Of a stretch of 17,744 nucleotides of DNA, positions 15,323-17,744 are shown piece by piece. Source of the DNA: an uncultured Senegalimassilia sp. (GTDB lineage Bacteria; Actinomycetota; Coriobacteriia; Coriobacteriales; Eggerthellaceae); contig CAKUJT010000054.1 of assembly GCA_934661765.1 (NCBI GenBank), positions 1 to 17,744 of the forward strand. The letters are read 5' to 3'. Both the position numbers and the translations under genes were made by a program. The stretch's first letter is position 1; each line of letters begins with the position of its first letter. Under the pieces are notes generated by a model. It did no database searches. It was given only the letters and a program-made list of their open reading frames with translations, and was not told where the DNA came from.

Positions 15323-16645
15323 ATGCACATAGGCTTAAGCCTGATTCTTGTCGTTTTGTTCCTGGCCATGAACGCGTTTTTCGTTATCGCCGAATTCGCT
15401 TTGGTGCGCGTTCGAAAATCCCAGCTCGAGCTGGCCGTCGAGCAAGGCAAGAAGGGTGCGAAAAGCGCCATGTACATTGCCGAGAACGTCAACCAGTACC
15501 TGTCCGCCTGTCAGCTGGGCATCACGTTGGCGTCGCTGGCATTGGGCTGGTTGGGCGAGCCCGCGTTCTCCGCTCTCATCCGCCCGCTGTTCGAGATGCT
15601 GCACCTGCCCGAGGCCTTGATCAGCGTGGTGGCCGTGGCCATCGGCTACTTCATCATGACCACGCTGCACGTGGTGGTGGGCGAGCTGATCCCCAAGTCG
15701 TTCGCCATCTTCGCCACCGAGCGCTATGCGCTGTTCACGGCTGGCCCGCTTATGGCGTTCTACAAGATCACCTACCCCATCATGATCCTGTTCAACGGCA
15801 TCACCAACGGTGTGGTGCGCCTGACCGGCCATGATCCGGCCAACGAGCGCGAGGTGTACACGGGCGACGAGATCAAGCTGCTCATCGACGAGTCTACGGA
15901 AAGCGGTCTCATCGACCCCGAACAGAACGAGTTCGTGGACAACATCTTCGATCTGGGCGACAAGGACGCCGAGGCCATCATGACCCCGCGAACCGACCTG
16001 GTGTGCGTCGACCTTGAGGACTCCCTGGAGGAGAACATGGCGCTGGTCACGCGCTACAAGTACACGCGCTACCCCGTGTGCCGCGAGACCAAGGACCGCA
16101 TCGTGGGCTTCGTGCACGTGAAGGACCTGTACCTGATGCAGAAGGGCTCCACCATCGACGATCTGCCCGTGCGCACCATCGAGGCTGTGCCCGAGAGCAT
16201 CCCCGTGGCGAAGCTGCTGCAGGTGCTGCAGGAGGGCTCTACGAAGATCGCCGTGGTGGTCGACGAGCACGGCGGCACGGCCGGTATCGTCACCATGACC
16301 GACATCATGGAGCAGATCGTGGGCCACGTCGATGACGAGTACCGCCACGCCGACAGCGAGCTCGTGAAGAAGCTCACCGACGACACCATGATGATCGACG
16401 GCGGCATGGCCGTGGGCGACTTCGAGGAGCTTATCGGCTTCACGCCCGAGGACGCCGAGGACTGCGAAACGCTCGGCGGTCTGATCATGGACGTGCTCGA
16501 CCGCATCCCCTCCGAGGGCGAGAGCCTGACGCTCGAGGGCAAGGAGGCCACGGCGAAGCTGACCGTGGTGCGCATGGACCGCCATCGCATCGACCGTGTG
16601 AAGCTGGTGCTCACCCCGAAGCCCAAGCAAGAGGAAGACGAATAG
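15323..16645 (+). CDS. CNNM (DUF21)/CBS-pair/CorC-type membrane protein
   Basis: A 440-aa integral membrane protein of the HlyC/CorC (CNNM) family, which is linked to Mg/Co efflux or homeostasis; the older name 'hemolysin' is not informative. The N-terminal DUF21 domain (1-170) has about four hydrophobic segments (near 4-28, 62-82, 98-122, 135-165) and the family motif VVGELIPKS (118-126). An acidic helix precedes the CBS pair (about 215-340), with MTPR (220-223), Y250-P251 and DEHGGTAGIVT (314-324), a nucleotide-binding Bateman module. The CorC_HlyC domain follows (about 348-432). The ATG at 15323 follows AAGGAG (15307-15312); upstream in-frame codons are in the leader hairpins and are not coding. 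It appears to be transcribed alone and ends at a strong terminator. Substrate and direction of transport are not shown by the sequence. Confidence 0.9.
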   Translation: MHIGLSLILVVLFLAMNAFFVIAEFALVRVRKSQLELAVEQGKKGAKSAMYIAENVNQYLSACQLGITLASLALGWLGEPAFSALIRPLFEMLHLPEALISVVAVAIGYFIMTTLHVVVGELIPKSFAIFATERYALFTAGPLMAFYKITYPIMILFNGITNGVVRLTGHDPANEREVYTGDEIKLLIDESTESGLIDPEQNEFVDNIFDLGDKDAEAIMTPRTDLVCVDLEDSLEENMALVTRYKYTRYPVCRETKDRIVGFVHVKDLYLMQKGSTIDDLPVRTIEAVPESIPVAKLLQVLQEGSTKIAVVVDEHGGTAGIVTMTDIMEQIVGHVDDEYRHADSELVKKLTDDTMMIDGGMAVGDFEELIGFTPEDAEDCETLGGLIMDVLDRIPSEGESLTLEGKEATAKLTVVRMDRHRIDRVKLVLTPKPKQEEDE

Positions 16646-16648
16646 CAA

Positions 16649-16680
16649 GAAGGCCTCCCAACCGGGAGGCCTTCGTTTTG
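16649..16680 (+). terminator. Intrinsic terminator after the CNNM gene
   Basis: A perfect 11-bp stem (16649-16659 with 16664-16674) with an AACC tetraloop, followed by GTTTTG. It begins three bases after the stop codon. On the - strand it is followed by TTGCTATT, so it may also stop transcription coming from the convergent amidohydrolase gene. The remaining 16681-16808 shows no gene or clear element. Confidence 0.9.
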
Positions 16681-16808
16681 CCGTGCGTCGTTTTCCGTCC
16701 GGCGCTCTTGCCGAGCTCGGCGCGGAGCGCGCCTTGCGGAGAGTCGGGGTTCGGGGCGAGCCGACCCGGCAGCTGCACATTCACGGCTTCAGCCGCGCGT
16801 TCGCCCTG

Positions 16809-17615
16809 CTACTCGACCTTCACGCCGGCGAAGCGCTCGGCGTTGTGCCATAGGATGTTCTCCAGCTCGTCCTCGGTGAATCCGGCCGTGGTGAGCGTAC
16901 GGTACTCCTCGGCGGGGTCCCACATGGGGAAATCGCTGCCGAACATGATGCGGTCGGTGCCCCACATGCGCGTGAGCTCCACCGTGCGGCGCTGTCCCAG
17001 GAAGAACTGCGAGCTGGACTCGTCAAGGAACACGCGGTCGTTCATGGCAACCTCGTGCAGGATGTCATAGCCCACCTCGTAGCGCGACCAGCAGCCGAAG
17101 TGCGCGGCGTCCACCACCAGATCGGGGAACGTGCGCAGGATGTTCACCAGACGGCGTGGGTGCGAGAAGTCGTAGCGGTAGTCGCCCGTGTGGATGACCA
17201 CGGGCAGCCCCAGCTGCTCGCAGATGGCGTACACCTCCATGAGACGCGGGTCATCCATGTCCACCTTCTGCGTGTCGGGGTGCAGCTTGACGCCGCGCAG
17301 GCCCAGCTTAACGGCGCGCTGCAGCTCGGCTGCGGGGTCCTCGAAATCCTGCTGCATGGCGGCGAAGCCGATGAACTCGGGGTGCGCCTGGCACTGCTTC
17401 GCGATGAAGTCGTTGATGGCGGTGACGGCGTGCGCGGTGGTTGCGACGGAGTGCACGATGAAATGCGTGATGGGCGCGCGGTCCTTCGCCGCAAGCAGGC
17501 CGTCGGCCGTGCCATCGCCGAACATGCCAACGTTGTAGAAATCTCCGACGGCCTCCACGGCCTTCGGGGCGATTTTGTCGGGATAGATATGCGCATGCGC
17601 ATCGATAACGGCCAT
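16809..17615 (-). CDS. Amidohydrolase-family TIM-barrel metal enzyme
   Basis: A 268-aa cytosolic metal-dependent hydrolase or decarboxylase of the amidohydrolase-2 (ACMSD-like) group. Metal-binding and catalytic features: DAHAHIY (5-11; H7, H9), GVKLHPD (108-114), VIHTGD (140-145; H142), DAAHFG (169-174; H172) and FGSDFPMWDP (225-234; D228). The start chosen is the ATG at 17615, because GAGGAG (17623-17628 on the - strand) precedes it and the HxH strand begins at once; the 22 codons upstream show no homology and include the RBS. It is the only - strand gene, convergent with the CNNM gene and with no metabolic link to its neighbours. Substrate unknown; hydrolysis or non-oxidative decarboxylation of a small aromatic or cyclic acid is typical of the family. 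Confidence 0.85.
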   Translation of the reverse strand: MAVIDAHAHIYPDKIAPKAVEAVGDFYNVGMFGDGTADGLLAAKDRAPITHFIVHSVATTAHAVTAINDFIAKQCQAHPEFIGFAAMQQDFEDPAAELQRAVKLGLRGVKLHPDTQKVDMDDPRLMEVYAICEQLGLPVVIHTGDYRYDFSHPRRLVNILRTFPDLVVDAAHFGCWSRYEVGYDILHEVAMNDRVFLDESSSQFFLGQRRTVELTRMWGTDRIMFGSDFPMWDPAEEYRTLTTAGFTEDELENILWHNAERFAGVKVE

Positions 17616-17645
17616 AATGCAACTCCTCATCTGAAAACTTCCCCG

Positions 17646-17651
17646 ATTGTA
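17646..17651 (-). promoter_or_regulatory. -10-like box for the amidohydrolase gene
   Basis: On the - strand TACAAT (17646-17651) lies 30 bp upstream of the start codon, at a sensible distance. The -35 position (about 17669-17674) reads GGGAAC and is not a match, so the call rests on the -10 alone. Confidence 0.35.
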
Positions 17652-17744
17652 CGGCAGCGCAAAGCCAGGTTCCCCGGACATTTCGGGAAATCTGCTGGCA
17701 GGGGCGATCAGGCTTTTGCTGCTGGAATGCGCAGGGGGCGCGGC

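Noticed and set aside
15335..16780. 481-codon - strand reading frame opposite the CNNM gene
   Set aside because: Same antisense effect; it also crosses the intrinsic terminator at 16649-16674.
1..17744. Insertion sequences, prophage genes, CRISPR arrays or toxin-antitoxin systems
   Set aside because: No transposase, integrase, regularly spaced repeats or small paired genes were found; the gene content is ordinary chromosomal metabolism and signalling.

Overview
The window is GC-rich DNA (by eye about 60-65% G+C, strong G/C third positions) carrying protein-coding genes almost entirely on the + strand. It encodes a nearly complete classical (isochorismate) menaquinone pathway, a large cyclic-di-GMP signalling protein with an Hpt partner, an APC-type amino-acid antiporter, a xanthine salvage pair, a CNNM/CBS-domain membrane protein and, on the - strand at the right end, an amidohydrolase. 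The protein style (a c-di-GMP regulator with a Cys-rich N-terminal domain, a basic-amino-acid antiporter, menaquinone respiration) suggests an anaerobic actinobacterium of the Coriobacteriia, probably Eggerthellaceae. That placement is inference from gene content; no rRNA or other marker is present.

Layout. 1-154: hairpin and promoter. 155-4690: menF, menD and menH (menF/menD overlap by ATGA; menH lies after a 232-bp gap with a direct repeat). 4691-4963: hairpins and an extended -10 promoter. 4964-7314: a GGDEF-REC-HD-GYP protein and a stand-alone Hpt protein. 7315-7484: two hairpins and a palindrome. 7485-11215: menB and a fused menE-menC gene. 11216-11514: terminator-like hairpins and a promoter. 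11515-13035: amino-acid antiporter. 13081-15053: xpt and an NCS2 xanthine permease (ATGA overlap). 15054-15322: an in-frame open tail after the permease stop, then a leader with two mutually exclusive hairpins. 15323-16645: CNNM/CBS protein followed by a strong intrinsic terminator. 16809-17615 (-): amidohydrolase.

How the genes work together. Chorismate is taken by MenF to isochorismate, by MenD to SEPHCHC, by MenH to SHCHC, by the MenC half of the fusion to o-succinylbenzoate (OSB), by the MenE half to OSB-CoA, and by MenB to 1,4-dihydroxy-2-naphthoyl-CoA. The thioesterase, the prenyltransferase MenA and the methyltransferase MenG are not in the window. The two halves of the men cluster are separated by the c-di-GMP regulator and its Hpt partner, all on the same strand. 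This is the most unusual feature of the layout and raises the possibility of a link between quinone supply and signalling.

The points most worth a second look are: the MenE-MenC fusion with almost no linker; the signalling pair inside the men cluster; low-complexity insertions in MenD (one inside the ThDP motif) and MenE; a coding-like 29-codon extension after the permease amber stop; and the terminator/antiterminator-like leader before the CNNM gene.
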